DNA of 53,077 nucleotides. Origin: Candidatus Gastranaerophilales bacterium. GTDB lineage: Bacteria; Cyanobacteriota; Vampirovibrionia; Gastranaerophilales; Gastranaerophilaceae. The stretch's first letter is position 1; every line of letters begins with the position of its first letter. The translations under genes and the position numbers were made by a program. The notes beneath the pieces are model-generated. The model did no database searches and was not told where the DNA came from. It saw only the letters and a program-made list of their open reading frames with translations. Of the stretch, positions 23,690 through 31,754 are shown in pieces. The stretch covers positions 1 to 53,077 of the forward strand of contig CAAGGG010000077.1 in NCBI GenBank assembly GCA_900769355.1, written 5' to 3'.

Positions 23690-24807
23690 GTGTACACCCT
23701 CGGCAGTCTTACTTTCAATCGACATGTGAGTTCGTAATTGATTGTTCCGAGGATTTTTGCCCATTCATCAATTGAATGAGTTTCGTCTAATACGGTGATT
23801 ACATCGCCTAGTTCTGCATCTACGCCTGTTATATCGAACATCATTTGATCCATTGTGATGTTGCCGATTTGCGGAACTTCTTTGCCACGCAAAACCCCGT
23901 TGATTTTGTTGGAAAGTCCTCTTGGAACGCCATCTGCATAGCCCAATGGAACTGTTGCAATTTTGCGTGTGCCATGTGCTGTAAATGTGTGGCCATAACT
24001 TACGCCTTCGCCGTCTTTTGCCTCGTGAATGTTTACAATTCTCGCTTTTAATGACAAAACTGGTTTCAAATCAGGCTTTTTGACTTCGCCATCAGACGGC
24101 AAATCAGGATAAAGCCCATAAATTCCGATACCTGCACGACGCATGTTGGAATTTGGGACATCGTAACACATTGCACCTGCAGTGTTTAAGATATGTAATA
24201 ACAAGCCTTTTGTGTCAATTTGAGAAATTACTTTGTTCCATCTGTCGATTTGAATTTGAGTTTTTTCTCTGATTTCTGCATTTGCAAGGTGAGTGAAAAC
24301 ACCTCTGAAATCAAGATAATCAGCCTCGCGAACTTCTTTTATAAAATCAACTGCGTCATCAACAGAAACACCAATTCTGTTCATGCCTGTGTCGAGTTTT
24401 ACATGAACTTTCGGTCTTATTCCTGTTCTTTCATAAGCCTGTTTACAAGCCTCAAGATGCTCTTTTGAGAAAATTGCGATTGTGATATCTGATTTAACCG
24501 CTGTTTCTACTGCCCAAACGGGCACTGCACCTAAAACAAGAATTTCACAATTTATTTTTGCTTGTCTTAAATCAACGCCTTCATCAATTGATGCAACACC
24601 AAGCATATCCGCTCCCGACGCAAGAAGTGTTGGTGCAATCATTACGGAACCATGCCCATAAGCATCTGCTTTTACAACTGCCAAAAGTTTAACGTCTTTT
24701 GGAGTGTTTTTTCTTATTGCACGCATATTGTGCGAAATGTTTTCTAAATTAATCTCAACCCAGCTATCTCTGTGGATATTTATATTTGTTTGTCTAACGT
24801 TTTTCAT
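23683..24807 (-). CDS. alr: Alanine racemase
   Basis: PLP enzyme that makes D-alanine for peptidoglycan. 374 residues. PLP lysine in AVVKADAYGHG (about residue 38), substrate-binding RKAK-equivalent region HVKLDTGMNRIGV, catalytic Tyr in GVSYGHTFTA and the closing YELTCRLKVRLPRVY. I start at the ATG at 24807. A TTG further up (24843) is in frame but is the -35 box of a clear promoter whose -10 ends 7 nt before the ATG, so the mRNA is probably leaderless. The stop codon is the first unit of an octamer array. Confidence 0.95.
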   Translation of the reverse strand: MKNVRQTNINIHRDSWVEINLENISHNMRAIRKNTPKDVKLLAVVKADAYGHGSVMIAPTLLASGADMLGVASIDEGVDLRQAKINCEILVLGAVPVWAVETAVKSDITIAIFSKEHLEACKQAYERTGIRPKVHVKLDTGMNRIGVSVDDAVDFIKEVREADYLDFRGVFTHLANAEIREKTQIQIDRWNKVISQIDTKGLLLHILNTAGAMCYDVPNSNMRRAGIGIYGLYPDLPSDGEVKKPDLKPVLSLKARIVNIHEAKDGEGVSYGHTFTAHGTRKIATVPLGYADGVPRGLSNKINGVLRGKEVPQIGNITMDQMMFDITGVDAELGDVITVLDETHSIDEWAKILGTINYELTCRLKVRLPRVYTR

Positions 24808-24814
24808 AACTTTT

Positions 24815-24843
24815 AGTATAGTACTAAAAGTAAATCGAGGCAA
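24815..24843 (-). promoter_or_regulatory. Leaderless promoter of alr
   Basis: TTGCCT (24843-24838), 17 nt, TATACT (24820-24815), then 7 nt to the ATG at 24807. No ribosome binding site. Confidence 0.75.
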
Positions 24844-24928
24844 GAAAAATTTTAATAAAAATTTTATATCCGAATAAAATTCATGATGTAATATAGTATT
24901 GTGAAATTACGGAATAGAGGAGAAAATA

Positions 24929-25225
24929 ATGAGTGTATATGAAGCCGGAATGATGGTATGTTTTGGAATTAGCTGGCCTGTTGCAGCGCTAAAAACCTAT
25001 AAATGTAAATGTGTACATGGAAAAAGTATCCATTTTTCGATGTTAATTTTGTTGGGTTACGTTTGTGGAATTGCCCATAAAGTGCTTGATGATATGGATT
25101 GGGTGTTCTGGCTGTACATAATGAACACGTTCTTCCTGCTCGTGGACATGTATCTGTATTACTTGTACCGAAACAACAAAGCACCGATTGAGCCAGTTGA
25201 TGATAATTTTGATGATGAAAAGTAG
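24929..25225 (+). CDS. Small three-TM protein, PQ-loop/SemiSWEET-like
   Basis: 98 residues with three hydrophobic helices (about 7-22, 36-52, 60-80). FGISWPVAALKTYKCKCVHGKSIHF followed by LILLGYVCGIAHK resembles the Pro-containing first helix and basic loop of PQ-loop/SemiSWEET half-transporters, which work as dimers. The C-terminus is acidic (EPVDDNFDDEK). The substrate is unknown, and other small membrane proteins could share this look. GGAG lies just upstream of the ATG. Immediately after the stop an octamer array begins. Confidence 0.6.
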   Translation: MSVYEAGMMVCFGISWPVAALKTYKCKCVHGKSIHFSMLILLGYVCGIAHKVLDDMDWVFWLYIMNTFFLLVDMYLYYLYRNNKAPIEPVDDNFDDEK

Positions 25226-25230
25226 GGAAG

Positions 25231-25262
25231 CAGCTAAGCAGCTAGGAAGCGAGGCAGCTAAG
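25231..25262 (+). repeat. Octamer array after the 24929 gene
   Basis: CAGCTAAG, CAGCTAGG, AAGCGAGG, CAGCTAAG, starting 5 nt after the stop codon. Confidence 0.8.
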
Positions 25263-25307
25263 ACAGAATGACGAGAATAGCAGCTATTTTACAATAATAA
25301 TTTCCTT

Positions 25308-25339
25308 GTAACTGTCACTCCGGACTGCGATCCGGAGTC
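25308..25339 (+). repeat. 32-nt ACTCCGATCCGGAGT element, copy 3
   Basis: GTAACTGTCACTCC followed by GGACTGCGATCCGGAGTC. One base differs in the palindrome. Confidence 0.75.
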
Positions 25340-25404
25340 TGTATTAATTTAGTAGTATGTAGATTTAGCATACTTGTCCAACTCATGAATTAATAAATAA
25401 GCTA

Positions 25405-25475
25405 GATTCTGAATAGCAAGAATATTATGCATTCACTAATCGTTCATGCTAATATTCTAAGCTTTCAGAATGACG
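25405..25475 (+). repeat. GATTCT/AGAATGACG element, 71-nt type, copy 4
   Basis: Starts GATTCTGAATAGCAAG and ends AAGCTTTCAGAATGACG, with AATATTATGCA and TGCTAATATT arms around ACTAATCGT. Confidence 0.8.
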
Positions 25476-25496
25476 AATTTTATTTGCTGTAATGAA

Positions 25497-25576
25497 CTTA
25501 TCATCTTAGCGACTTAGCGTCCTATCGTCTTTTAATCTTAGCTGCTTCGCTTCCTAGCTTCCTAGCTGCTTATTAT
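25497..25576 (-). repeat. Ten-unit octamer array after mnmE
   Basis: In the mnmE direction, right after the stop: ATAATAAG, CAGCTAGG, AAGCTAGG, AAGCGAAG, CAGCTAAG, ATTAAAAG, ACGATAGG, ACGCTAAG, TCGCTAAG, ATGATAAG, then TTC. The 8-nt period is unbroken for 80 nt. Confidence 0.85.
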
Positions 25577-26911
25577 CTACTTCCCAATACAAAAATGGTC
25601 AAAGATATTGTTCAAAATGTCGTCTGTAATAACTTCACCTGTAATTTCGTCAAGGTATAAAAGTGCAGATTTCAAATCAATCGAGATTAAATCTTGAAGT
25701 TGATGAATTTTTGCAGCATCAAGTGCTTGAACAAGGCTTTCTCGACATTTTATCAGGCAATCCTGTTGGCGGTTATTTGTGACAAATTCTGTATCTTCAA
25801 GCGAGAAATTGTAAGACGCCTCTTTAATTTTGTTTTTGAGTTCGTCCAAGCCTTCTTTACTAACCGTTGAAAGATAGAACACGTCAGGCTTTCGTTCTGT
25901 TACTAAATCTGCTTTGTTTGCAATAACTATGTGTTTTTTGTCTTTAATTAAATCCAAAATAGCCTTGTCATCTTCCAAAATTCCTCTTGAAGCATCGTAC
26001 AAGAACAAGATTAAATCTGCTTCGTCGGCTGATTGTTTTGAAAATTCAATACCGATTTCTTCAACTTTGCCAACTTCGTCATTGTCACGAATTCCGGCTG
26101 TGTCGACGAGCGTAATTGCGACGTCCCAGTCAAGAGTTTCTGTTAAAACATCTCGGGTTGTACCAGCGATATCCGTTACGATTGCACGTTCTACATTAAG
26201 CAAAGTATTGAATAGAGAAGATTTCCCAACATTTGGTTTGCCGACAATTGCAATCTTAATACCTTGTCGCATTATGTTTGAAGAATTTGCAGAGGCTAAA
26301 ATTTTGTCTATTTTTTCTTTCGCTTTTTCAAATTCTGAAATCAAATAGTCGTATTCAGGTTCGACAACATCTTCCGGAAAATCAATTCCTGCAATGATTT
26401 TTGACAAAACATTAAAAATATCACCACGAATTTCTTTAATTTTTGTCCCCAAAACACCTGAAAGATTTTTCGCCGATTGTTTGGCAAAATCTTTGGTTTT
26501 TGCATGGATTAGGTCAGCTACGGCTTCTGCTTGGGATAAGTCCATTTTTTTGTTCAAAAAAGCACGTTTTGTAAATTCGCCACGCTCAGCCATTCTTGCT
26601 CCGTTTTTCAAAACGACGTCAAGAATGTTGCGTACTACGTTAATCCCCCCATGGCAGTGAATTTCGATAACGTCCTCGCCTGTGTAACTATGTGGGTTTT
26701 TGAACGGTAAAATTATAACTTCGTCGATTTTTTTATCGCCGTCTAAAATCCAACCATGAGAAATTTTTCCTGCTTCAAGATTGTGTCTTGAATAGATTTT
26801 ATCCGTAATTTCAAAACTTTTTTCGCCAGAAATTCTTATAACTCCGACGCCACCTGTGCCTATTGGGGTTGCGATTGCCGCAATTGTGTCAAATTCTTGT
26901 AATATGTTCAT
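25577..26911 (-). CDS. mnmE: tRNA uridine-5-carboxymethylaminomethyl modification GTPase MnmE
   Basis: With MnmG it installs cmnm5 at wobble U34 of tRNAs. 444 residues. The N-terminal formyl-THF-binding domain (TIAAIATPIGTGGVGVIRISG) is followed by helical segments and a GTPase domain (G1 GKPNVGKSSLFN at about 218, G2 around GTTRD, G3 DTAG, G4 NKAD). The protein ends with the essential CIGK. TATAAT ends 6 nt before the ATG at 26911 and there is no ribosome binding site, so I prefer this start to the in-frame codon 18 nt upstream. Confidence 0.95.
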   Translation of the reverse strand: MNILQEFDTIAAIATPIGTGGVGVIRISGEKSFEITDKIYSRHNLEAGKISHGWILDGDKKIDEVIILPFKNPHSYTGEDVIEIHCHGGINVVRNILDVVLKNGARMAERGEFTKRAFLNKKMDLSQAEAVADLIHAKTKDFAKQSAKNLSGVLGTKIKEIRGDIFNVLSKIIAGIDFPEDVVEPEYDYLISEFEKAKEKIDKILASANSSNIMRQGIKIAIVGKPNVGKSSLFNTLLNVERAIVTDIAGTTRDVLTETLDWDVAITLVDTAGIRDNDEVGKVEEIGIEFSKQSADEADLILFLYDASRGILEDDKAILDLIKDKKHIVIANKADLVTERKPDVFYLSTVSKEGLDELKNKIKEASYNFSLEDTEFVTNNRQQDCLIKCRESLVQALDAAKIHQLQDLISIDLKSALLYLDEITGEVITDDILNNIFDHFCIGK

Positions 26912-26917
26912 AAAAAG

Positions 26918-26923
26918 ATTATA
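26918..26923 (-). promoter_or_regulatory. -10 box of mnmE, leaderless
   Basis: TATAAT, then 6 nt to the ATG. The -35 at 17 nt (TTTATC) is weak. Confidence 0.55.
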
Positions 26924-26969
26924 TAACAAAAATTATCTGTGATAAAATAAACTTAACAAGGAGAGAAAA

Positions 26970-27941
26970 ATGAAAGCAATTGTTTTTGATAAAGAATTAA
27001 AATTGGTAAATGATTATAAAAAGCCTGTTCCTCAAAAGGGGGAAGCCTTGGTAAGAGTAACTCTTGCCGGAATTTGTAATACTGATTTTGAGATTACAAA
27101 AGGTTATATGGGCTACGTTGGAGTCTTGGGACACGAGGCTGTCGGCGTTGTTGAAGAAATTAATGATGACGATAAATCGCTTTTAGGCAAAAGAGTGGTG
27201 GCAGAAATCAGCTACGGCTGTAAAAAGCCCGATTGCCCTTATTGCGCGGAAAAACTTTATCGTCATTGTCCTGATAGACACACGCTTGGAATTTGGCGAA
27301 AAGACGGTGTTTTTGCGGAATATTTCACGATGCCGTTGGAAACGCTTTTTGAAGTTCCTGAAAATGTCCCTGATGAGCAAGCTGTGTTTGTTGAACCGTT
27401 GGCGGCAGCTTGTGAAATTACAGAACAGTTGCACATAAAACCTATGGAAAAAGTTATTGTGCTTGGAGATGGAAAACTCGGGCTAATCACAGCTTTGACA
27501 TTGAATGCTCAGAACTATGACGTTACGCTTGTTGGAAAGCATGAAAACAAGCTTGATATTGCAAAAGCACAAGGGGTTAAGACAAAACTTCTTTCAGATT
27601 TGAAAGTTGAAAAAATCTACGATGTTGTAGTTGAAGCAACTGGCTCTATTTCAGGGTTTGAAACAGCTTTGGCATTGACAAAGCCTCGTGGAGTTTTAGT
27701 CTTGAAAAGTACTGTTGCAGCTTCAAAAGAGTTCAATCTTGCTCCTATCGTAATTGATGAAATCACTGTTTTGGGCTCAAGATGCGGACAATTTCCACCT
27801 GCACTAAGACTTTTGGCGTCAGAAAAGGTTGATTTTTCTCCGCTGATTTCTGCAAAATTCAAGGCAGATGATGCGATTGAGGCTTTTGAAAAAAATAAAG
27901 AAAAAGATACGTTAAAAGTTTTGATTGAGTTTGATAAATAA
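26970..27941 (+). CDS. Zinc-dependent MDR alcohol dehydrogenase family protein
   Basis: 323 residues. The GroES-like domain has GICNTDFEI (catalytic Zn Cys), GHEAVGVVEE (Zn His-Glu) and a structural-zinc set CKKPDCPYCAEKLYRHC (residues about 79-95). The Rossmann domain is VIVLGDGKLGLITALTL. It is shorter than typical sorbitol or alcohol dehydrogenases (about 345), mainly in the coenzyme domain. The sequence RHTLGIWRKDGVFAEYFTMP is typical of the family. The substrate cannot be told. An AAGGAGAG site precedes the ATG. It is divergent from mnmE and followed 24 nt later by the LptF-like gene, which has its own promoter inside this stop region. Confidence 0.85.
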   Translation: MKAIVFDKELKLVNDYKKPVPQKGEALVRVTLAGICNTDFEITKGYMGYVGVLGHEAVGVVEEINDDDKSLLGKRVVAEISYGCKKPDCPYCAEKLYRHCPDRHTLGIWRKDGVFAEYFTMPLETLFEVPENVPDEQAVFVEPLAAACEITEQLHIKPMEKVIVLGDGKLGLITALTLNAQNYDVTLVGKHENKLDIAKAQGVKTKLLSDLKVEKIYDVVVEATGSISGFETALALTKPRGVLVLKSTVAASKEFNLAPIVIDEITVLGSRCGQFPPALRLLASEKVDFSPLISAKFKADDAIEAFEKNKEKDTLKVLIEFDK

Positions 27942-27959
27942 AATTATTTCGGGTAACAT
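27931..27959 (+). promoter_or_regulatory. Leaderless promoter of the LptF/G gene
   Basis: TTGATA (27931-27936, within the last codons of the dehydrogenase), 17 nt, TAACAT (27954-27959), then 6 nt to the ATG. Confidence 0.65.
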
Positions 27960-27965
27960 TAAATT

Positions 27966-29102
27966 ATGTCAGATACAATTATTAAAGAAGAAAAACCGTT
28001 TACAGGTACTATGACGCTGTTAGATAAGTACATTTTGAAACAAATTATTGAAATGTTTATAATGGGTGTTTGCGTGTTTACGTCAATCATTTTTGCGTCA
28101 GATACGTTCATTACGCTGATTAAGCAGATTTCGTTGTTCGGAATTCCATTCAATGTGGCATTAATGATGATTATTTTGAACCTTCCGCAAGTAATTGTAA
28201 TGACAATCCCGATGGGCGTTTTACTTGCAACCGTAATGACTTTGAACGGATTGAGTTTGAAGTCCGAAATTACTGTTATGAGAGCATGTGGGATAGGTTT
28301 AAACCGTATTGCAAAACCGATTTTCATATTTGCACTAATTATGTCCGTTTGCTCATTTATAATTAACGAAAGTGTTGTACCTGTTATGACTAAGCAGTCA
28401 AAAGACTTGGCATTATGGTCTTTGGGACAAAAAAACATTCCAGAAGGCAAGCAGAACTTCGTTTTTAAAGAATTGAACGACGGCGGGAGTATTAAACGTT
28501 TATTTTATGTAGGTTTTTGTGAAAACAAGACTTTGCATAATATTACAGTTTTGGATACCTCGAAAGAGGACACTATTCAAGTTCTTCAAGCAGATGAGGG
28601 GAAAACTTCTCCTGAAGGTTGGGGGTTTGAAAAAGGTGCTGTTTATACAGTTGGCGACAATGGGAAAATCCTCAACACAACTCTATTTGACAAGTCTGTT
28701 GTAAAATTCGGGCTTGATATGTCAAAAGAGTTGAATAAAAATGTTGCGAAAGAGATGAATTTTTCAAAATTAATTAAATATATCAAAAATAGCACTCTTA
28801 ATGAACAAGAGAGAAATTCAATTCGAATTGAACTCTATGACAAATTAGCGTTACCTTTAACGACAATTGCATTGGTACTAATCGGGGTGCCACTTGCGAT
28901 TACACCGCCGAGAGTGCGTTACAACAGAGGGTTCTTGTTTAGTATTTTAATTATTTTTGCATACTATTTGATAAGAGCACTTTCTATTTCATTCGGTGAA
29001 GCCGGTACATTGTCACCATTTTTGGCAGCTTGGGCTCCAAACATTATTTTGACGGCAATCGGTGCAATTCTTTATTACAAAAAAGTTTACACAATCGAGT
29101 AA
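27966..29102 (+). CDS. LptF/LptG-type permease (YjgP/YjgQ family)
   Basis: 378 residues. Membrane subunit of the lipopolysaccharide transporter LptB2FG. Three hydrophobic helices are N-terminal (about residues 28-52, 62-88, 112-135), with MTIPMGVLLATVMTLNGLSLKSEITVMRACGIG, the family's coupling region. A periplasmic beta-jellyroll-like part follows (about 140-285), then three helices at the C-terminus. Cyanobacteria-type genomes often have a single such gene serving as both F and G. It shows that the cell has an outer membrane with LPS-like glycolipid. LptB and LptC are not adjacent. No ribosome binding site. Confidence 0.85.
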   Translation: MSDTIIKEEKPFTGTMTLLDKYILKQIIEMFIMGVCVFTSIIFASDTFITLIKQISLFGIPFNVALMMIILNLPQVIVMTIPMGVLLATVMTLNGLSLKSEITVMRACGIGLNRIAKPIFIFALIMSVCSFIINESVVPVMTKQSKDLALWSLGQKNIPEGKQNFVFKELNDGGSIKRLFYVGFCENKTLHNITVLDTSKEDTIQVLQADEGKTSPEGWGFEKGAVYTVGDNGKILNTTLFDKSVVKFGLDMSKELNKNVAKEMNFSKLIKYIKNSTLNEQERNSIRIELYDKLALPLTTIALVLIGVPLAITPPRVRYNRGFLFSILIIFAYYLIRALSISFGEAGTLSPFLAAWAPNIILTAIGAILYYKKVYTIE

Positions 29103-29143
29103 TATGACAAAATTCAAAATTCACAGGTTTTAAAAATAAAGTA

Positions 29144-29728
29144 ATGACAGAAAATTTATTCCAGAACAATTTCAGAAGATTAAACGATATCGACGAAAAT
29201 ATCTTGAACAATAATTCGTTCAAAGATTTGGACGATAAGACTTTGAAATTGGAATGTATTATTGCTGAAAAAGAAGAGGCTCTTGAAGCAATAAATGCAA
29301 AGGTTAAAGGTGCTGAGCTTTTAGGAAAACTTTTAGATGTCATGGATTTGAAAATCCAAGCAAAACAACTTGAAAACGAAATTGCAGATTTGAAAGAACA
29401 GTATTCAAAGCGCGGGCTTGCGGAAAAATTAACCGATGTTGTTTCTCACAATAAAAAGCCGAAAGTTCGCTTGTCGCCGATTAAAAGACTTGCCAGATTT
29501 GTATCAAGGCGGATTATTGCAAAGATGTCAAAAAGGCTTCAATCAATTTTTGACATGAGTGATTCGTTAGAAACATTAACAAGCATAAACGCCAATGTGG
29601 ACGAGCTTATTGCAATGAAAGTTCCGTATGGCGAAACAAAAGCGAATTATGAAAAACTGACGAATTATTTGTATCGCGCAAACAGAATTCACTCGCAAAT
29701 TAATAAAAGATTGCAGAAGCTAGGGTAG
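29144..29728 (+). CDS. Coiled-coil hypothetical protein
   Basis: 194 residues, mostly alpha-helical. Residues about 25-90 form a heptad-patterned coiled coil (DDKTLKLECIIAEKEEALEAINAKVKGAELLGKLLDVMDLKIQAK). A basic stretch follows (KPKVRLSPIKRLARFVSRRIIAKMSKRL), then a second helical part. No signal peptide or TM segment. The basic region could bind nucleic acid or membrane. It lies 41 nt downstream of the LptF-like gene on the same strand. There is no clear ribosome binding site. Not recognised as a family. Confidence 0.65.
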   Translation: MTENLFQNNFRRLNDIDENILNNNSFKDLDDKTLKLECIIAEKEEALEAINAKVKGAELLGKLLDVMDLKIQAKQLENEIADLKEQYSKRGLAEKLTDVVSHNKKPKVRLSPIKRLARFVSRRIIAKMSKRLQSIFDMSDSLETLTSINANVDELIAMKVPYGETKANYEKLTNYLYRANRIHSQINKRLQKLG

Positions 29729-29748
29729 TTAAAATTAGTTCTATAAAA

Positions 29749-29809
29749 GATTCTGAATAAGACGAAAATCTACGCTGAACGCTTGATTTTCTGTCTTTTC
29801 AGAATGACG
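29749..29809 (+). repeat. GATTCT/AGAATGACG element, 61-nt type, copy 2
   Basis: Starts GATTCTGAATAAGACG and ends CTTTTCAGAATGACG, with GAAAATCTACGC and GCTTGATTTTC arms. Confidence 0.8.
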
Positions 29810-29833
29810 ACTTTGTAATTATTTTGTAACGAC

Positions 29834-29911
29834 CTTATCGTCTTATCGACTTAGCGCCCTATCGACTTTTTAAAACTTAGCTGCTTCGCTTCCTAGCTGC
29901 TTAGCTGCTTT
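29834..29911 (-). repeat. Octamer array after the 29912 gene
   Basis: In the direction of that gene: CAGCTAAG, CAGCTAGG, AAGCGAAG, CAGCTAAG, a 10-nt unit, TCGATAGG, GCGCTAAG, TCGATAAG, ACGATAAG. Four of these units also occur in the arrays at 25231 and 25497. Confidence 0.8.
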
Positions 29912-30277
29912 TTATTTTACCAGCCCTTCGGTTTCATTAAACATAACCATGTAAAAATCAGGACTTGTCATATTCGGATTCTTTTTCATAAACTTTTTGA
30001 CATCAAAATTTTCCAAATATTTATCTAATTTTTTCTGAACTTTTTCGTTATTCTCGTGCTCAGATTTCAACTTTGCTATATACTGACGAGTCATCGCAAG
30101 AATCTCTTCCTCCGTCAAAATAGGTTGCCCGCCTAACAAAACTTCATCAGGCTCATCTTCATCAATATATTTTTTCAATTCTTCCTTTGGATCCTCTTTT
30201 TGCCTTCTGCCATTACTATCAGACGACGTCGAAGAAGAAATCGCACGGTTGCCGAAAGGATTAACGTTGTTAAACAT
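29912..30277 (-). CDS. Small hypothetical protein
   Basis: 121 residues, soluble. The N-terminus is MFNNVNPFGNRAISSSTSSDSNG, a flexible Ser/Asn-rich part. Then come acidic segments and a helical C-terminal half (EEEILAMTRQYIAKLKSEHENNEKVQKKLDKYLENFDVKKFMKKNPNMTSPDFY). I chose this start for its GAGGTG site, rather than a codon 42 nt upstream. No known domain. The MFNNVNPFGN opening resembles short N-terminal tags in Gastranaerophilales-type proteins, but that is an impression. Confidence 0.65.
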   Translation of the reverse strand: MFNNVNPFGNRAISSSTSSDSNGRRQKEDPKEELKKYIDEDEPDEVLLGGQPILTEEEILAMTRQYIAKLKSEHENNEKVQKKLDKYLENFDVKKFMKKNPNMTSPDFYMVMFNETEGLVK

Positions 30278-30373
30278 AAAACACCTCACTAATTCTGTGT
30301 ATTTTAAGGTATTTTTCACATTTTGTCAATAATTTTCACAAACATCAATCCGTGTGATTAATTGTACAGCAAA

Positions 30374-30399
30374 GTAGGTTGTGGAACCAACCCGACAAC
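30374..30399 (+). repeat. Degenerate GTAG REP, GTTG flavour
   Basis: GTAG head, GTTGTGG and CCCGACAAC arms, 2 nt longer than the standard. Just downstream of miaB. Confidence 0.45.
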
Positions 30400-30412
30400 A
30401 AAACTTGTTTGC

Positions 30413-31738
30413 CTAGATTAATTCGCCTTTCAAATACCAAGTTTTTGCTCCGGATATTTTTACGTTAACAAATTGCCCTGTCAAATCCGTATTACAAGGA
30501 ATATGAACAGTCTTGAAATTACGGGTTTTGCCTGTATTAATCATCTGCCCTTTATGTTCGTAGAAGTTTTCAACCAAAACTTCCATTTCACGCCCAACAT
30601 ATTTCAGATTTGATTTCAAGCAGTTTTCCTTAACTTTGTCGTTAAGTCGTTGAAATCTCTCATTCTTAATATCTTCCGGAATAAACTTATCTGTCCACCT
30701 TGCAGCAACAGTCTTTTCTCGTGGAGAATAAGCTGCAACATTGCAATAATCAAGTTCATACTCATCAATTGCAGTCAAAGTGTCTTGGAACTGTTCTTCC
30801 GTTTCTCCGGGGAAACCAGCGATAAAGTCACTTGTGATAGTCACATCAGGGACTAAGTCACGAACTTTTTTCACAATTTTCGCATAAGTTTCTCTATCAT
30901 AACGTCTGTTCATGGCTTTTAAAACTTCTGAATTGCCTGACTGCATCGGAATATGGAAGTATTCACAAACCTTGTCCAACTCTTTTGCGGTTTCAATCAA
31001 TTCATCTGTAATATCTGTCGGATATGACGTTACAAAACGAATTCTAAACTTGCCTTCAAGCGCATTCAATTCCCTCAACAAGTCTGCAAGTCTGTAATTT
31101 TTATCCTTAAAGTCTTTACCATAACTATCAACATTTTGCCCAAGCAATGTAATTTCCTTAAACCCAGCATTAAGAGCGTCTTTTGCCTCTTTCATAATTG
31201 TTTCAGGAAGTCTTGAACGTTCTCTTCCGCGAGTGTATGGAACAATACAATAAGTACAAAAGTTGTTACAACCTTCTGTTATATTAATCCATGCATTTGT
31301 AGATTTTACACGGTTAATTTCGTAATTTTCAGGGTTTTGCGAAGGTTTATTTGTCTCTTCGCATTCACAAACTCGCTCACCATTATTAATTCTTTTGATA
31401 ACCTCCGGAAGTGAATAAATTTTATGAGTTCCCAAAACAAAGTCAACATAAGGTGCACGAGCAAAAACCTGTCTTGCTTTTTGTTGAGCAACGCAACCGC
31501 ACATTCCGATTTTCAAATCAGGATTTCTGTCCTGCTTCCACTTCCCCCAAACACCAAGTTGGCTGAAAGCTTTATCCTCACTCAGTTGCCTGATAGAACA
31601 AGTGTTTACCATTAACAAATCTGCTTTTTCAGGTTCTTTTGTTTCTTCATAGCCAAAGTGAGAAAGTATTCCAAGCATTCTTTCGGTATCTGATTTATTC
31701 ATTTGGCAACCCATTGTTTCAATGTATACGTATTTCAT
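30413..31738 (-). CDS. miaB: tRNA-2-methylthio-N6-dimethylallyladenosine synthase MiaB
   Basis: Methylthiolates i6A37 in tRNAs that read U-starting codons. 441 residues. The N-terminal MTTase domain has the cluster cysteines in ETMGCQMNKSD, NTCSIRQ and GMCGCVAQ. The radical SAM motif is ITEGCNNFCTYCIVPYTRGRERSR (about residue 150-173), and a TRAM RNA-binding domain closes the protein (about 375-441). RQLSEDKAFSQLG and RGRERSR favour MiaB over the MtaB and RimO relatives. AAGGAA precedes the ATG. It is divergent from the acyl-CoA synthetase, with a long inverted octamer element between them. Confidence 0.95.
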   Translation of the reverse strand: MKYVYIETMGCQMNKSDTERMLGILSHFGYEETKEPEKADLLMVNTCSIRQLSEDKAFSQLGVWGKWKQDRNPDLKIGMCGCVAQQKARQVFARAPYVDFVLGTHKIYSLPEVIKRINNGERVCECEETNKPSQNPENYEINRVKSTNAWINITEGCNNFCTYCIVPYTRGRERSRLPETIMKEAKDALNAGFKEITLLGQNVDSYGKDFKDKNYRLADLLRELNALEGKFRIRFVTSYPTDITDELIETAKELDKVCEYFHIPMQSGNSEVLKAMNRRYDRETYAKIVKKVRDLVPDVTITSDFIAGFPGETEEQFQDTLTAIDEYELDYCNVAAYSPREKTVAARWTDKFIPEDIKNERFQRLNDKVKENCLKSNLKYVGREMEVLVENFYEHKGQMINTGKTRNFKTVHIPCNTDLTGQFVNVKISGAKTWYLKGELI

Positions 31739-31754
31739 GATTGTTCCTTTTTAT

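Larger units (their letters stand above)
25226..25576. other. 351-nt gene-free gap between convergent genes, all repeat modules
   Basis: From left to right: an octamer array (25231-25262), an ATAGCAGCTAT patch, a 32-nt element (25308), a degenerate GTTG-type REP, a 71-nt GATTCT element (25405) and an inverted octamer array of ten units (25497-25576). The two arrays face each other from the two stop codons. Confidence 0.75.

Noticed and set aside
24807..24843. N-terminal extension of alanine racemase from a TTG
   Set aside because: The TTG is the start of the -35 box, and the extension is not conserved in the family.
25497..25576. Octamer array considered as a CRISPR or ordinary microsatellite
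   Set aside because: There are no spacers, and units are too short and varied; only the step and the TA(A/G)G part are constant.
27959..28450. 163-codon ORF antisense to the LptF/G gene
   Set aside because: Shadow of a well-supported gene; no ribosome binding site and no family resemblance.
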